Notes: generated from the sequence alone by a model not told the origin. DNA of 43,175 bases from an uncultured Lachnospiraceae bacterium (GCA_910577675.1 CAJTOR010000028.1:1-43175), one strand, 5' to 3'; positions 15,801-23,210 are shown, counted from the stretch's first letter. Made by a program: numbers and translations.

Positions 15801-16365
15801 TTACCACTGCTTCCACTGGCACCTGGATACTTTCTGGTACTTCGATTTGTGGCGGCTGCGTTACCACTGCTTCCACTGGCACCTGGATTCCTTCTGGTAC
15901 TTCGATTTGTGGCGGTTGTGTCACCACTGCTTCCACTGGCACCTGGATTCCTTCTGGTACCTCAATTTGTGGCGGCTGCGTTACCACTGTTTCCACTGGC
16001 ACCTGGATACCCTCCGGAACCTCGATTTGCGGCTGTTGCGTTACCACTGCTTCCACTGGCACCTGGATACTTTCTGGTACTTCGATTTGTGGCGGCTGTG
16101 TTACCACAGCTTCCACTGGCACCTGGATTCCTTCCAGAACTGGCATTGAAATACCACACATGGCAGCATCCAGCCCCTGTACCTGGTCTGCAACCAGTTT
16201 AACCTGGTTTCCCACCCCATAAAGGGACGAAGTATCCACCGGTTCGCTCATTACAGCCTGCATCTGCTCCATCCTTGCCACACTTATCTCCACTGCCCGG
16301 TTGATATTTAGTATGACTCCGGTAAAATTATCCTGTAGGTCAATGGATGCCTGGATACTGCCCAT
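12817..16365 (-). CDS. tape measure protein with an internal 20-residue repeat array
   Basis: 1182 residues. The N-terminus (MGSIQASIDLQDNFTGVIL) is typical of tape-measure proteins, as is the conserved central block: AERARGSYQATADAVSKLG, AMGSGVLRGEEYNSILEQAP and ETNEKFESMPKTFTQIW. Hydrophobic stretches (about 830-990) suit DNA-injection pore formation. Residues ~75-270 are nine copies of a Pro/Val/Gln-rich 20-mer (IQVPVEAVVTQPPQIEVPEG), absent from standard tape measures. Length sets tail length, so copy number could alter the tail. Start ATG 16365, with a GGGGGTGATT site that overlaps the end of the frameshift product. Confidence 0.92.
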   Translation of the reverse strand: MGSIQASIDLQDNFTGVILNINRAVEISVARMEQMQAVMSEPVDTSSLYGVGNQVKLVADQVQGLDAAMCGISMPVLEGIQVPVEAVVTQPPQIEVPESIQVPVEAVVTQQPQIEVPEGIQVPVETVVTQPPQIEVPEGIQVPVEAVVTQPPQIEVPEGIQVPVEAVVTQPPQIEVPESIQVPVEAVVTQPPQIEVPEGIQVPVEAVVTQPPQIEVPESIQVPVEAVVTQPPQIEVPEGIQVPVEAVVTQQPQIQIPEDIHHRMDILVNQLEVISAKQAAIREAAGAVYLLPEGTEDGIREINNEIVRMQYALDYLGNNPFQLDSSFAELQIQSISEGLDQMAEKQRRLGSALGNVDIRAPALGQPPQIEVPEGIQIPLTWKTGNLDVFTGTGIERFQQEVQSANHMMEQLGATQDAIAKQAYNTNLFPPEAFRDLNQLAVRVDLLRGRIQQVLSNPVNMGTDTANAELEQLRGQLDQAVQEQEKLNHAIDAMDVGEANEAYLRLSQTIGGAERYIRDNVDEQGRFNREIEGGTQQASELVQTIKGAVAAYATIQTLQTALGLSDQLTSTAARLDLMNDGLQTTGDLQNMIFLSAERARGSYQATADAVSKLGLMAGDAFSSSEEIIAFLEQINKQFTIAGTGAAGIEAAMLQLTQAMGSGVLRGEEYNSILEQAPNIVQNISRYIEENESVLAGVAGAMGMTVDDLAGNVQGNMKDIASEGILSAELIKNAMFYAAEETNEKFESMPKTFTQIWTSFQNNAQKAFQPVLERINEIANSEAFQGFVDGAIEAMAVVAGITLEIFDFLGSTAGIVGENWSWLSPVIYGVAAALAVYYGAQMVANAISLVSKGIHTAMAVAQRMHAAATGSLTTATATGIAAQNGLNAAMGACPIVWIIVLIIALIALFYAAVAAVNHFAGTSVSATGIICGVFMTALAFVGNVFTAAINFIIDLFVTLWNFIASFVNFLANVFHDPVGAIARLFFDLVDTVLSLLQSVASAIDWIFGSNLAEGLQGWRDSIGDWVEETYGSGVEIMGKMDADNLKLGRFEYRAAWDTGYSFGKGIDESIANFDLSSLFETEVPSPEDYKNLGDYGEDLVYGIDNISYDTDKIADSMDITEESLKYLRDIAEQETVNRFTTAEIKIEQTNHNTISGKMDLDGVMDGLTEGVEEAANIIAEGVYD
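15621..16140 (-). repeat. nine tandem 60-bp repeats inside the tape-measure gene
   Basis: The units begin at 15621, 15681, 15741 and so on to 16101, in exact 60-bp register. 15661-15780 and 15781-15900 are identical, so a 120-bp double unit has duplicated recently. Two unit types alternate (GGATTCC/GGTTGTG and GGATACT/GGCTGCG). Each codes for 20 residues, so the frame is kept whatever the copy number. Confidence 0.93.
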
Positions 16366-16369
16366 GTAA

Positions 16370-16558
16370 TCACCCCCGTTTCCTCCTTATTTCCTCTTCC
16401 TTTTCCTTGTCCCTCTTGGCTTTGATTTCAATCGCCGCCACGGTAAATGCTTTTTCCCGCTCATCCATCGAAAGGAAGACAGATGGCAGGATATGGAGTT
16501 TCAGGAGGGCATAGTAAGCAAAAGTCGCTTCCCAGTCCCCTCCCTCAATCAGTTTTTT
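16370..16558 (-). CDS. tail-assembly chaperone -1 frame extension (gpT-like)
   Basis: This is a 60-residue reading frame with no start codon of its own, entered from the XkdN-like gene by -1 slippage at 16552-16558. After the slip the product reads ...NEAKKLIEGGDWEATFAYYA, then a helical segment (LLKLHILPSVFLSMDEREKA) and a strongly charged tail (KAKRDKEKEEEIRRKRG). It ends 5 bases before the tape-measure start. It is analogous to the lambda gpG-GT extension: the long chaperone coats the tape measure while the tail tube assembles. Confidence 0.85.
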   Translation of the reverse strand, partial: KKLIEGGDWEATFAYYALLKLHILPSVFLSMDEREKAFTVAAIEIKAKRDKEKEEEIRRKRG

Positions 16559-16980
16559 GCCTCATTTACCTTATCCTCAAATGACGTATCAAATCCCTGG
16601 AACTTTTGTACAAATGCAGCAAGATCATTATATTCTCCTGGATCATCCACCATGGCAAGCAACAAATCTTCTGCCCTCTCCACCCCGTAGGAATTCTGTA
16701 ATTCCCTATCCAGCAGATCCGGAACCACGACGGACTCTACAATCATCTTTCGGATATACTTCCCAGTCTGCACCCTTGGGCGGTACAAATTCGGCTTGCC
16801 TTTGACTTGTACCTCAATGGTACATTCCTCCCGTATACTCTCATTCTCCCCCGATGTGATATGCCGAAATTCCCACTCTAGTGGCTTCCCATCCTCATCA
16901 CATAGTGATTTGGTCGGTGCATAAAACCCATTTTCCCGTACCTTTTTGTTTGTTTTCATAAACTTTGTAAACTGCGACAT
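16549..16980 (-). CDS. XkdN-like tail assembly chaperone (short form)
   Basis: 143 residues, starting MSQFTKFMKTNKKVRENGFY, in the XkdN family (ENESIREECTIEV, RPRVQTGKYIRKMIVESVVV, GEYNDLAAFVQKFQGFD). It sits between the tube and tape-measure genes, the canonical chaperone position. The last codons, GCA AAA AAC TGA, contain the slippery heptamer that produces the long form. Most ribosomes should stop at 16549 and yield the short chaperone. Confidence 0.9.
   Translation of the reverse strand: MSQFTKFMKTNKKVRENGFYAPTKSLCDEDGKPLEWEFRHITSGENESIREECTIEVQVKGKPNLYRPRVQTGKYIRKMIVESVVVPDLLDRELQNSYGVERAEDLLLAMVDDPGEYNDLAAFVQKFQGFDTSFEDKVNEAKN
16552..16558 (-). promoter_or_regulatory. A-AAA-AAC slippery site for programmed -1 frameshifting
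   Basis: On the minus strand the heptamer AAAAAAC is in the 0-frame as xxA AAA AAC immediately before the TGA stop. This is the classic X-XXY-YYZ pattern. GC-rich sequence follows (GAGGGAGGGGACTGGG) but I did not confirm a stimulatory structure. Confidence 0.85.
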
Positions 16981-17003
16981 AATGAATCCTCCTCAATAAA
17001 GTT

Positions 17004-17474
17004 TTAATAGCCTTCCAGCTCATTAAATTTTTCTGGCATATCCCAACTCTCAAAAGTACCTGAAAGCTCCTCATCCAGGATTTCCTCCCCGGCCTTAAAC
17101 TTTGCCAAGGTAAATTTATCACAAAGGCAATCCCTGTGGATGATTGTCTGCCTGCCCGCCGCACTGGTTGGGTCTTCATTAGAAACCTGGATTTCAAAAT
17201 ACGGCATTTCACCCGTTTTCTGATAATGTTCCGCGATTGCCCTGAAATGCGACTGGTTATAGTGTGCCGTACCACTCCAGGTACCTTTTCCGCCCGCTGC
17301 CTTATGTCCCATCCCCACCTTGCCCAAAATCTTGACTTCGGTTATCTTGACTTCCCATTTACTTTCGAAATCGGTCAGGCTCATAAAATTATAACGGCGG
17401 GTCCCGATTGTGATATAACACTCTGCAAGGCTCCCATAGATGGAATCCTTTGCTTTCATCATTGCATTTGGCAT
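17004..17474 (-). CDS. tail tube protein (XkdM-like, DUF2001)
   Basis: 156 residues. The N-terminus (DSIYGSLAECYITIGTRRYN) and the motif KWEVKITEVKILGKVGMGHK match the XkdM tube family, followed by GTWSGTAHYNQSHFRAIAEH. It polymerises inside the sheath to form the conduit for DNA. Standard neighbours (sheath upstream, chaperone downstream) and the AAGGAAGGGGG site support it. Confidence 0.9.
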   Translation of the reverse strand: MPNAMMKAKDSIYGSLAECYITIGTRRYNFMSLTDFESKWEVKITEVKILGKVGMGHKAAGGKGTWSGTAHYNQSHFRAIAEHYQKTGEMPYFEIQVSNEDPTSAAGRQTIIHRDCLCDKFTLAKFKAGEEILDEELSGTFESWDMPEKFNELEGY

Positions 17475-17489
17475 TGTTATCCCCCTTCC

Positions 17490-18794
17490 TTACGCCACGG
17501 TTACGGTCATATACAATTTGCTCACTGCATTTACCACCGTTATGTAATCGCTAACAACCACTGATTTCTTGGAATTTCCCTTATCCACCACAACATCCGA
17601 ATCAGAAAAATTTTCGATTGCCCGGATCTGTTCCAACTGCCGGTGATGCGAAACAATATCCGACCACAAAGAAACCCTGCCTGCTGCATCATTCGGGACA
17701 ACGCCAAGATACTTTGTGCTAAACAGGACTGCAATATCATTTGCAATCTGATCCATCACACGCACCGTCTGGTTATCCTTGAAGATATCCCCCTGTGTAT
17801 CAGAAGTCGTAACCATTGTATTAATATCCTCCAGCACGCGGATATCGGAACCAACTTTGTGCAGCGTAAACTCCCCAGCCTTTATGGCCTTTTTCAGTTC
17901 ATTCTGTGTATAGCCCGCATCCACGTTAAATTCCCCATTATAGATCTTGTTCTGGTTGCTCTTGTTCACTTCACAGCCGGCTGAAACACCCGTAACCCAA
18001 TAGACAAGGCTTGCTTCACTAAAGCCTTCATCAAGTACACGGTTCTTTACGCTGATTGTGCCGTAATAGTCAGCCGCCTTATTGTAAAGTACGAGCTGGA
18101 ACTTGATCCCCATCTCATCGCGCAGGCGCTTTACAAAGGAGGCAAACAGCCCCTTTGTGGTTTCATCCGTTACCACAACCCCCATCGTGTTAAAGGAATA
18201 AGATTCGATCTTATCCAAGTATGTCTGATAGGCTGTCCCGTCCACCTCGCCATTTTCCCCTCCAGAAAGTGGGGTGGCCGCGGTGGCGGCAAGCGTGGCA
18301 TCTGTCTTGAATTCCACAAATTTATTTGCCTTCAGCCCAGCGGCCGCCGCAACGGTCTGTTCATCCACAACTGCCATATCAAGTAGGGTCTTCACATCAA
18401 ATAACGTGTCATCATCCGCATTTACCTGGATGACAATCTTTAAATCATTCCCCCGCACCCCGCTATAAAGTGCCTTTGCAAAATTGTTCTCCGCCTTTTT
18501 GCCCCCGGAAGTCAGCTTGTACGCATAAAGGGTTCTCGCATTCAGGAACAGGTCACGCAGCCCTTTTAACTTGTCGTGGGTATAATCATAACCGAAAATG
18601 GAAAGACTGTCCTTCTGGAAATCACCACTCCCCACTTCAAAGATTTCCCCGTCCTTCCCCCAGTCCAACAAAAGGGGCATCGTTACGATCCCCCGGTCGG
18701 AAAGGGTTGCATTTGCGGATGCTGCCGAAACAAAATTGATATACGCTCCCGGAAGCTCCTTGTTCTGTGTGACAAAAGTTCCGCCACCTAACAT
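17490..18794 (-). CDS. contractile tail sheath protein (XkdK-like)
   Basis: 434 residues. The N-terminus MLGGGTFVTQNKELPGAYIN and RGIVTMPLLLDWGKDGEIFE are typical of the Firmicute sheath family. The C-terminal domain contains VRVMDQIANDIAVLFSTKYLG and YITVVNAVSKLYMTVTV. It surrounds the tube and contracts to drive it through the cell envelope, so this phage is contractile. The gene follows its small upstream partner by a 1-base gap. Confidence 0.95.
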   Translation of the reverse strand: MLGGGTFVTQNKELPGAYINFVSAASANATLSDRGIVTMPLLLDWGKDGEIFEVGSGDFQKDSLSIFGYDYTHDKLKGLRDLFLNARTLYAYKLTSGGKKAENNFAKALYSGVRGNDLKIVIQVNADDDTLFDVKTLLDMAVVDEQTVAAAAGLKANKFVEFKTDATLAATAATPLSGGENGEVDGTAYQTYLDKIESYSFNTMGVVVTDETTKGLFASFVKRLRDEMGIKFQLVLYNKAADYYGTISVKNRVLDEGFSEASLVYWVTGVSAGCEVNKSNQNKIYNGEFNVDAGYTQNELKKAIKAGEFTLHKVGSDIRVLEDINTMVTTSDTQGDIFKDNQTVRVMDQIANDIAVLFSTKYLGVVPNDAAGRVSLWSDIVSHHRQLEQIRAIENFSDSDVVVDKGNSKKSVVVSDYITVVNAVSKLYMTVTVA

Positions 18795-18795
18795 A

Positions 18796-19026
18796 TCATC
18801 TCACCTTACCTTTCATATAGTTCCCGATCTCTTCCTCGACGGCGCTTACCGTATACTCCTTCCCATCTTCTAAAAGGGCATTGATTATGTCCCTCCTACC
18901 CATAAAACGTCTACTTTCCAGGAACTGCCCTTTTGTAAACCGTGCTGTTTCCTCCCCTGCCTTTCCGTGTCCATCTTCCTTCCCCTCCGCTGTGGCACTC
19001 CCCCGGATCTTTTTCCTTTCTTCCAT
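18796..19026 (-). CDS. small protein upstream of the sheath (YqbJ/XkdJ position)
   Basis: 76 residues. The N-terminal third is charged and Gly-rich (probably unstructured); the C-terminal part (FTKGQFLESRRFMGRRDIIN, ALLEDGKEYTVSAVEEEIGN) forms the helical 'KEYTVEEF-like' core seen in small proteins that precede sheath genes in PBSX-type phages. It may aid sheath-to-head joining. No enzymatic motif is present. Confidence 0.65.
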   Translation of the reverse strand: MEERKKIRGSATAEGKEDGHGKAGEETARFTKGQFLESRRFMGRRDIINALLEDGKEYTVSAVEEEIGNYMKGKVR

Positions 19027-19034
19027 TCCATCAC

Positions 19035-19469
19035 CTATCCCTTCACTAAAGTTTCCTGGGAAACCTCCCCCATGGCTGGGATTTCCCCTTCCCTCCTGTC
19101 AACAAACATATCATAGTCCACAAAGAAATGAAGGACACCATCCAACACCTCATAATGCATCCGCGTCCCCATCACCGCATCCCCCTCCAGCGCAATGTAT
19201 TCCAAGCAGGACAAGAGGCGTTCTGCCACGCGGTAACACTCCCGCCGCTTTTCACGGGTTTCCGGGAAATACTGGATGCAGAACTGGTTAATCCGAAAAT
19301 ACCTGCCTTTAAGAAATTGCTGGCTTGCTGGGTTCAGGCATAAAATAAAAAAACAGGGTTCTTTTAAGCCCTGTTCTATTTCCTCCATATGGATATCATA
19401 CGAATCCCCAAACTCGGCATTCAGTGCCATACTGATTGCGTCAATAATAGAATTTATCATTTCAGACAC
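19035..19469 (-). CDS. tail terminator-like protein (DUF6838 position)
   Basis: 144 residues, starting MSEMINSIIDAISMALNAEFG. The pattern of an N-terminal helix, PCFFILCLNPASQQFLKGRY strands, and a middle FPETREKRRECYRVAERLLS helix fits small terminator proteins that cap the tail tube (HK97 gp9-like or DUF6838). It lies between the HK97 gp10-like protein and the sheath module, exactly where the terminator belongs. It overlaps the gp10-like gene by 13 bases. Confidence 0.75.
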   Translation of the reverse strand: MSEMINSIIDAISMALNAEFGDSYDIHMEEIEQGLKEPCFFILCLNPASQQFLKGRYFRINQFCIQYFPETREKRRECYRVAERLLSCLEYIALEGDAVMGTRMHYEVLDGVLHFFVDYDMFVDRREGEIPAMGEVSQETLVKG

Positions 19470-19948
19470 CCTTCCATAAATTCTTTAATCCTATTTTCTA
19501 ATACCCTGGGCGCGATCGCTTCAAGTTCCCGCTCCGATATGGTAAGCATAAACCGTCCTGGGATCCACCCCTTATGGTTGGCTGTCCTGTGTCCGAACTC
19601 AACATATGACGCATAATACATATTATTTACAATGTCTACCCTGTAAATCCCCCCTTCCTTCTGGATCTCCCCTATTGTCCATCCCCTTCTAAGCGTCCCC
19701 CCCATCTTTCCGTCTGGAAGAATCTTTTTCTTGTATGTTTCCCCCTTTTTGTGTTTCTTGCTATTCCGTTTGGCCACGATGGTGACCTCTTTTGAATAAT
19801 CCCCCACGGGGGTGCGCTTTACTACCTTGGAAAGCAGCCTTGCCGCCAGTTCTTTTGCGCAGGATTCAAAAAACTCGTTTTGTTTATCCTGCAAGTTTTC
19901 CAACTGCTTTTTCAGTTCCTCCAATCCTTTTCCGTTGAATTGCCCCAT
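19457..19948 (-). CDS. HK97 gp10-like head-tail joining protein
   Basis: About 163 residues from ATG 19948 (MGQFNGKGLEELKKQLENLQ), just after the previous stop at 19959; the longer frame begins inside the previous gene. The core SCAKELAARLLSKVVKRTPVG followed by Lys-rich and GTLRRGWTIG segments, then YASYVEFGHRTANHKGWIPG, is the gp10/minor-tail family signature. It helps join the head-tail connector to the tail terminator. Confidence 0.85.
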   Translation of the reverse strand: MGQFNGKGLEELKKQLENLQDKQNEFFESCAKELAARLLSKVVKRTPVGDYSKEVTIVAKRNSKKHKKGETYKKKILPDGKMGGTLRRGWTIGEIQKEGGIYRVDIVNNMYYASYVEFGHRTANHKGWIPGRFMLTISERELEAIAPRVLENRIKEFMEGCLK

Positions 19949-19958
19949 CTTTCCCAAA

Positions 19959-20360
19959 TCAAGCCCACCTTTCAAACAATTCCAACATGATTTCCTGATG
20001 CGTCGGATATCTGGCTGGGACACCGCTGCGCGTGTAATCTGTCGTAATCCCGTCCTGCGTCACCGTGATCTTTGCCCCCGGCTTAATTAAGATATCCGGG
20101 GAAACAAACAGTTTTGTTATCTGTGTAACTGCTGCCGCAGTATCGGACGCTGCGGCAGCAGTTACTGTTTCAAAAGACAGTTTGCAAGGCTGATTCTCTA
20201 ATACAATCACAGATTCTGTTTTTGTCAGCTTCGATTTTTCATCCTTCACCTTTCTTTGCTCGGTAACGCTTAATGAACCAAAGTAAGTTGCCTCTATCGC
20301 CCTTCTTGCCGCTCCCTGTGCTGCCCGGATTACCTTTACCATCTGATCTTCCGATAGCAT
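19959..20360 (-). CDS. head-tail connector (XkdH/stopper-like)
   Basis: 133 residues. The N-terminal helix (MVKVIRAAQGAARRAIEATY) is followed by a beta-rich stretch containing KPGAKITVTQDGITTDYTRS and PARYPTHQEIMLELF. Size, fold class and place between the gp6-like connector and the gp10-like protein fit a head-completion/stopper protein. It overlaps the upstream connector gene by 25 bases. Confidence 0.6.
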   Translation of the reverse strand: MLSEDQMVKVIRAAQGAARRAIEATYFGSLSVTEQRKVKDEKSKLTKTESVIVLENQPCKLSFETVTAAAASDTAAAVTQITKLFVSPDILIKPGAKITVTQDGITTDYTRSGVPARYPTHQEIMLELFERWA

Positions 20361-20725
20361 AAAAATTCCTCCCTCCCATAAGCCAGAAGGTAGTTGATAA
20401 AGGAATTAAGCCTTTGCTCCGGTGTCAAACTTCCTTCACCAGTTGCAAATACAGTATTGGTGTCACCTGTCTGGATCTGCTTCACCGCATAATCCAAATC
20501 AAGCCCTGCCATATCATCCGGTGAAAAAGTTTTCTTTGCCGTTAAAAACTCACCTGCCGCCATATCAATGGCGATATTTTCCAACCCGCCAGGTATGGAT
20601 GATACGTTGCAATCATTTTTTATGGTGTTCTCAACCTTCTGGATGGAGAAAGTCAAAATGACTTCATCCCCATCCTTCAGGACATAACCAAACGATTTAA
20701 GCCGTTCTTTCACCCGTTCCAGCAT
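20336..20725 (-). CDS. gp6-like head-tail connector (YqbG-like)
   Basis: 129 residues, starting MLERVKERLKSFGYVLKDGD. The alternating helices, including TFSIQKVENTIKNDCNVSSI and ENIAIDMAAGEFLTAKKTF, match the YqbG/gp6-like connector family. It docks under the portal ring. The DUF4406 gene lies just upstream (11-base gap), between it and the capsid gene. Confidence 0.75.
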   Translation of the reverse strand: MLERVKERLKSFGYVLKDGDEVILTFSIQKVENTIKNDCNVSSIPGGLENIAIDMAAGEFLTAKKTFSPDDMAGLDLDYAVKQIQTGDTNTVFATGEGSLTPEQRLNSFINYLLAYGREEFLCYRKIRW

Positions 20726-20736
20726 AGCGCCACCCC

Positions 20737-21060
20737 TTAATCCTCATAGATCACTTCCAGTCCATAAGCAACCGCCGCTTCATGCTCGATCCTGCATCCC
20801 CTCGCATCTTCCCAGCCTTTACAGAAATAGGCGGCATGACAAAGACTCATGTTCTCCAAAGACTTAGCAAGAAAACAAAGGGGGATCTGGACAACGCCCC
20901 TTTGCTCCATATTCTCTTTGTTGTACCATTCATCCGTAAAAAGAGTATTTACAATTTCATACCCTTTTTCTTCCAAAACCCGGATCGCCTTTTCCCTCGT
21001 GGCGATTATTTCCGCATCCGTTTTCCCAGCCATAGGCTGACTAAGCATAACCTTTTTCAT
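20737..21060 (-). CDS. DUF4406 / deoxyribosyltransferase-like protein
   Basis: 107 residues. MLSQPMAGKTDAEIIATREK near the N-terminus and the later LAKSLENMSLCHAAYFCKGW plus DARGCRIEHEAAVAYG are the pattern of the DUF4406 / nucleoside 2-deoxyribosyltransferase-like fold (Gln-Pro-Met loop, C-terminal Glu-His pair). Such proteins act on nucleotides or nucleosides. It is inserted between capsid and connector genes, co-oriented, with short gaps (18 and 11 bases), so it is expressed late and behaves as a 'moron' gene. The substrate is unknown. Confidence 0.78.
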   Translation of the reverse strand: MKKVMLSQPMAGKTDAEIIATREKAIRVLEEKGYEIVNTLFTDEWYNKENMEQRGVVQIPLCFLAKSLENMSLCHAAYFCKGWEDARGCRIEHEAAVAYGLEVIYED

Positions 21061-21078
21061 TTTTGTGTCACCCCTTTC

Positions 21079-22176
21079 TTACCCACGGGAAATGATCCGG
21101 GCAATCGGAATCGCCTTGTGACTGATCGTCTTATTGTTGCCATTGCTAACCAAAGTCCAGTTCTTCCCGTTTTTCAGTTCGGCATCTGTGGGGCTGTTCG
21201 TCGCCTGCACCGCTTTCAGGTAGGAAATTCCCGCCACGCTCACAGCGTTGCGCCTGCGGGAAATAAGGGTATCTTCCCCGCCTTTGGTCTTTGCATCACG
21301 TACCATTTCATATGGCACTTTCGCCCCAACGGGTTCAAAGCCGATAGCACCTTCACCAAGAACATAGGTAGTATAGATGGAAACCTCGCCGCTAGTTTCA
21401 CCCACAGTTTTTACTTCAACGGGCATGGAATCATCAATTATCACCAGTCGCCCGTTCCACGTTCCCATACCAAGATCACGTTCAATCCCCTGCGCATCCG
21501 TATATTTCAGGTATGCCAGAAGTTTCAGGTTTTCAAGGTTAGTGGCAACGGAAGAATGACAGATCACAAGGCTGAACCTCTGCTTATTATCGCCGGAAGC
21601 CTTCTGGATCGCCACATTCAGCGAAGTAGCACCCACACACATATCTTCCGTGGTTGCAACATCAGCGGCACTCTGGGAAATATCATAGGTGTGCTTATCC
21701 ACAAATTCAGCGTTTGCCTTCTTGATTTCTCCCGTCCCGGTTTCAGCCATAGCAAAAACACCTTCAAGGATAGCCAGCAAAGTTCCCTGATCCACATCAT
21801 TCCAGTAGCGGTTGATCTGATTTCTGACATTCGCCATAAAATCAACGCCTCCGGTTACATCATAGGAGAAGTCCGCTTCCGTCCAACCCATCATTCGCCC
21901 ATAGACAAAAACACCCTGTTCAAAGGTGTCTGTTCTGTCAGCGGTCAGGTTGGTTTCCCCGTCATAGTTCAGCGCATCCCCGCCGATCAGCCCGAAAAAG
22001 GGAAGAACCGCATAGACCGTTCCGGTCTGCGAATTGGTGACGAAGGTTTCCCTTAAACGCTGGTCGGAAACAATCGCTTTGGATTCTTTCAGCTTGTTCA
22101 GCTTCACATTCGGAACAGCGGACATATACTTCCCAAATGCCTTTTCATTAAAACTCTTTGCATCAAATTTCGCCAT
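21079..22176 (-). CDS. major capsid protein
   Basis: 365 residues, starting MAKFDAKSFNEKAFGKYMSA, preceded by AAGAAAGGATG. It has the layout of Firmicute HK97-fold capsid proteins next to a DUF4355/gp20 scaffold: an N-terminal helix, TVYAVLPFFGLIGGDALNYD, VYGRMMGWTEADFSYDVTGG, a central ETSGEVSIYTTYVLGEGAIG and a C-terminal SRRRNAVSVAGISYLKAVQA. No separate protease gene is visible; assembly is guided by the scaffold gene upstream. Confidence 0.9.
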   Translation of the reverse strand: MAKFDAKSFNEKAFGKYMSAVPNVKLNKLKESKAIVSDQRLRETFVTNSQTGTVYAVLPFFGLIGGDALNYDGETNLTADRTDTFEQGVFVYGRMMGWTEADFSYDVTGGVDFMANVRNQINRYWNDVDQGTLLAILEGVFAMAETGTGEIKKANAEFVDKHTYDISQSAADVATTEDMCVGATSLNVAIQKASGDNKQRFSLVICHSSVATNLENLKLLAYLKYTDAQGIERDLGMGTWNGRLVIIDDSMPVEVKTVGETSGEVSIYTTYVLGEGAIGFEPVGAKVPYEMVRDAKTKGGEDTLISRRRNAVSVAGISYLKAVQATNSPTDAELKNGKNWTLVSNGNNKTISHKAIPIARIISRG

Positions 22177-22200
22177 TTTTCATCATCCTTTCTTAAAATA

Positions 22201-22794
22201 TTATTGTGCGTCCGGATTGTTCTCAATATATGCCGCTAATTCTTCGTAAGTCATTTTCGACATATCCACATTTGTTCCTGGCTTGATATCCCCAGATGCT
22301 CCCGGCTGGAAGCCTCTGAAATTGTTTTGCGGCTTTGTGTTAAACAAATAGCCATCGGATTTCTGGATCGCCTTGATCTGTTCGTCCCATCCGGAAAGTT
22401 TGCCGTCTTCACCAAGTTTTACCTTTGAAACATCCAAAAGGGCTTTCACTGCCTTGCTGTTCTTTGCCCCCGCAGCCGTGAGCGCATTTTCGATGGCATT
22501 GTCCAAGCGGAGCTGCGCCAATTCTGCCTTGTGCGCTTTTTCCTGATCTGCGTTCTGCTGCTTCATGGTTTCAATCTGCTTTTTCAGCTCCTCATTGTCG
22601 CCCGCCGAAGCTTTCAGGGTTTCTAGCTGCTTGTCACGGTCAGAAACCGATGTTTTGAGTGTTTTGTTCTCTTCAACAACCTCATCATGCTTTGACTTCT
22701 CCACATAACCCTTCAGTTCTTCCAGAGAAGCCTTTTCCGCTTTCGCCGCCAGTTCCTCGGTAATGCCAAGGGCGATAAATTCCGCTTTCTTCAT
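22201..22794 (-). CDS. capsid scaffold protein (GP20/DUF4355-like)
   Basis: 197 residues. Long acidic coiled coil from about residue 35 to 105 (EVVEENKTLKTSVSDRDKQL, then KQIETMKQQNADQEKAHKAE), flanked by a helical N-terminus and a flexible C-terminus ending in a helical MTYEELAAYIENNPDAQ tail, which is the usual capsid-binding part of scaffolds. It lies directly before the capsid gene with a strong AAAGGATGGAAGG site. Confidence 0.88.
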   Translation of the reverse strand: MKKAEFIALGITEELAAKAEKASLEELKGYVEKSKHDEVVEENKTLKTSVSDRDKQLETLKASAGDNEELKKQIETMKQQNADQEKAHKAELAQLRLDNAIENALTAAGAKNSKAVKALLDVSKVKLGEDGKLSGWDEQIKAIQKSDGYLFNTKPQNNFRGFQPGASGDIKPGTNVDMSKMTYEELAAYIENNPDAQ

Positions 22795-22838
22795 TTTCCT
22801 TCCATCCTTTCATTAAGCTTGTTATTCGTTACAAAATA

Positions 22839-23102
22839 TCAGAGTGCGATGCAGCGATTTTCAAATTTCTTGTATGCATCAAAATATAACTCTGCTCGAT
22901 CGCCGTTCAATGTCAATTCATAATACATCCCATCTGGTAACGTTGTGCTTGCAAGGGCTTTCCAGTTTTGGAGAGTTTTGCAGTACCATACTACATAAAC
23001 ATCATCCGTAGTAATTGACTTGCCATCGGTTTTGTCCAGATGCTCATTGACGTAATCGCGAACGGTACCCTTTACCAGATCGAAAAACTTTTTCTCTGTC
23101 AT
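22839..23102 (-). CDS. DUF6275-like small phage protein
   Basis: About 87 residues from ATG 23102 (MTEKKFFDLVKGTVRDYVNE) behind AAAGGGGGTG; the longer frame reaching 23192 has no ribosome site. The segment DVYVVWYCKTLQNWKALAST followed by YYELTLNGDRAELYFDAYKK is characteristic of a family I recall as DUF6275 in Firmicute phages. It contains no catalytic motif. The function is unknown; its place between the MuF and scaffold genes suggests head association. Confidence 0.65.
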   Translation of the reverse strand: MTEKKFFDLVKGTVRDYVNEHLDKTDGKSITTDDVYVVWYCKTLQNWKALASTTLPDGMYYELTLNGDRAELYFDAYKKFENRCIAL

Positions 23103-23210
23103 GTTCTTCACCCCCTTTCCTGAAAATTGGTATGAAAAAAGCACCCTTGATTTATCTTCAAGAATGCTTCGTTCTATATATTGATTATTCATTTATTCAC
23201 TTGATTTTGA

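Noticed and set aside
15621..16140. CRISPR-like array
   Set aside because: The units are contiguous 60-bp coding repeats in frame without unique spacers.
15136..16202. Two long plus-strand open frames over the tape-measure repeats
   Set aside because: They consist of the antisense reading of the 60-bp repeats and lack ribosome sites; the minus-strand tape-measure frame is continuous and fits the family.
20782..22056. Long plus-strand frame opposite the capsid gene
   Set aside because: Its composition is typical of an antisense shadow; the capsid protein on the minus strand is strongly recognised.
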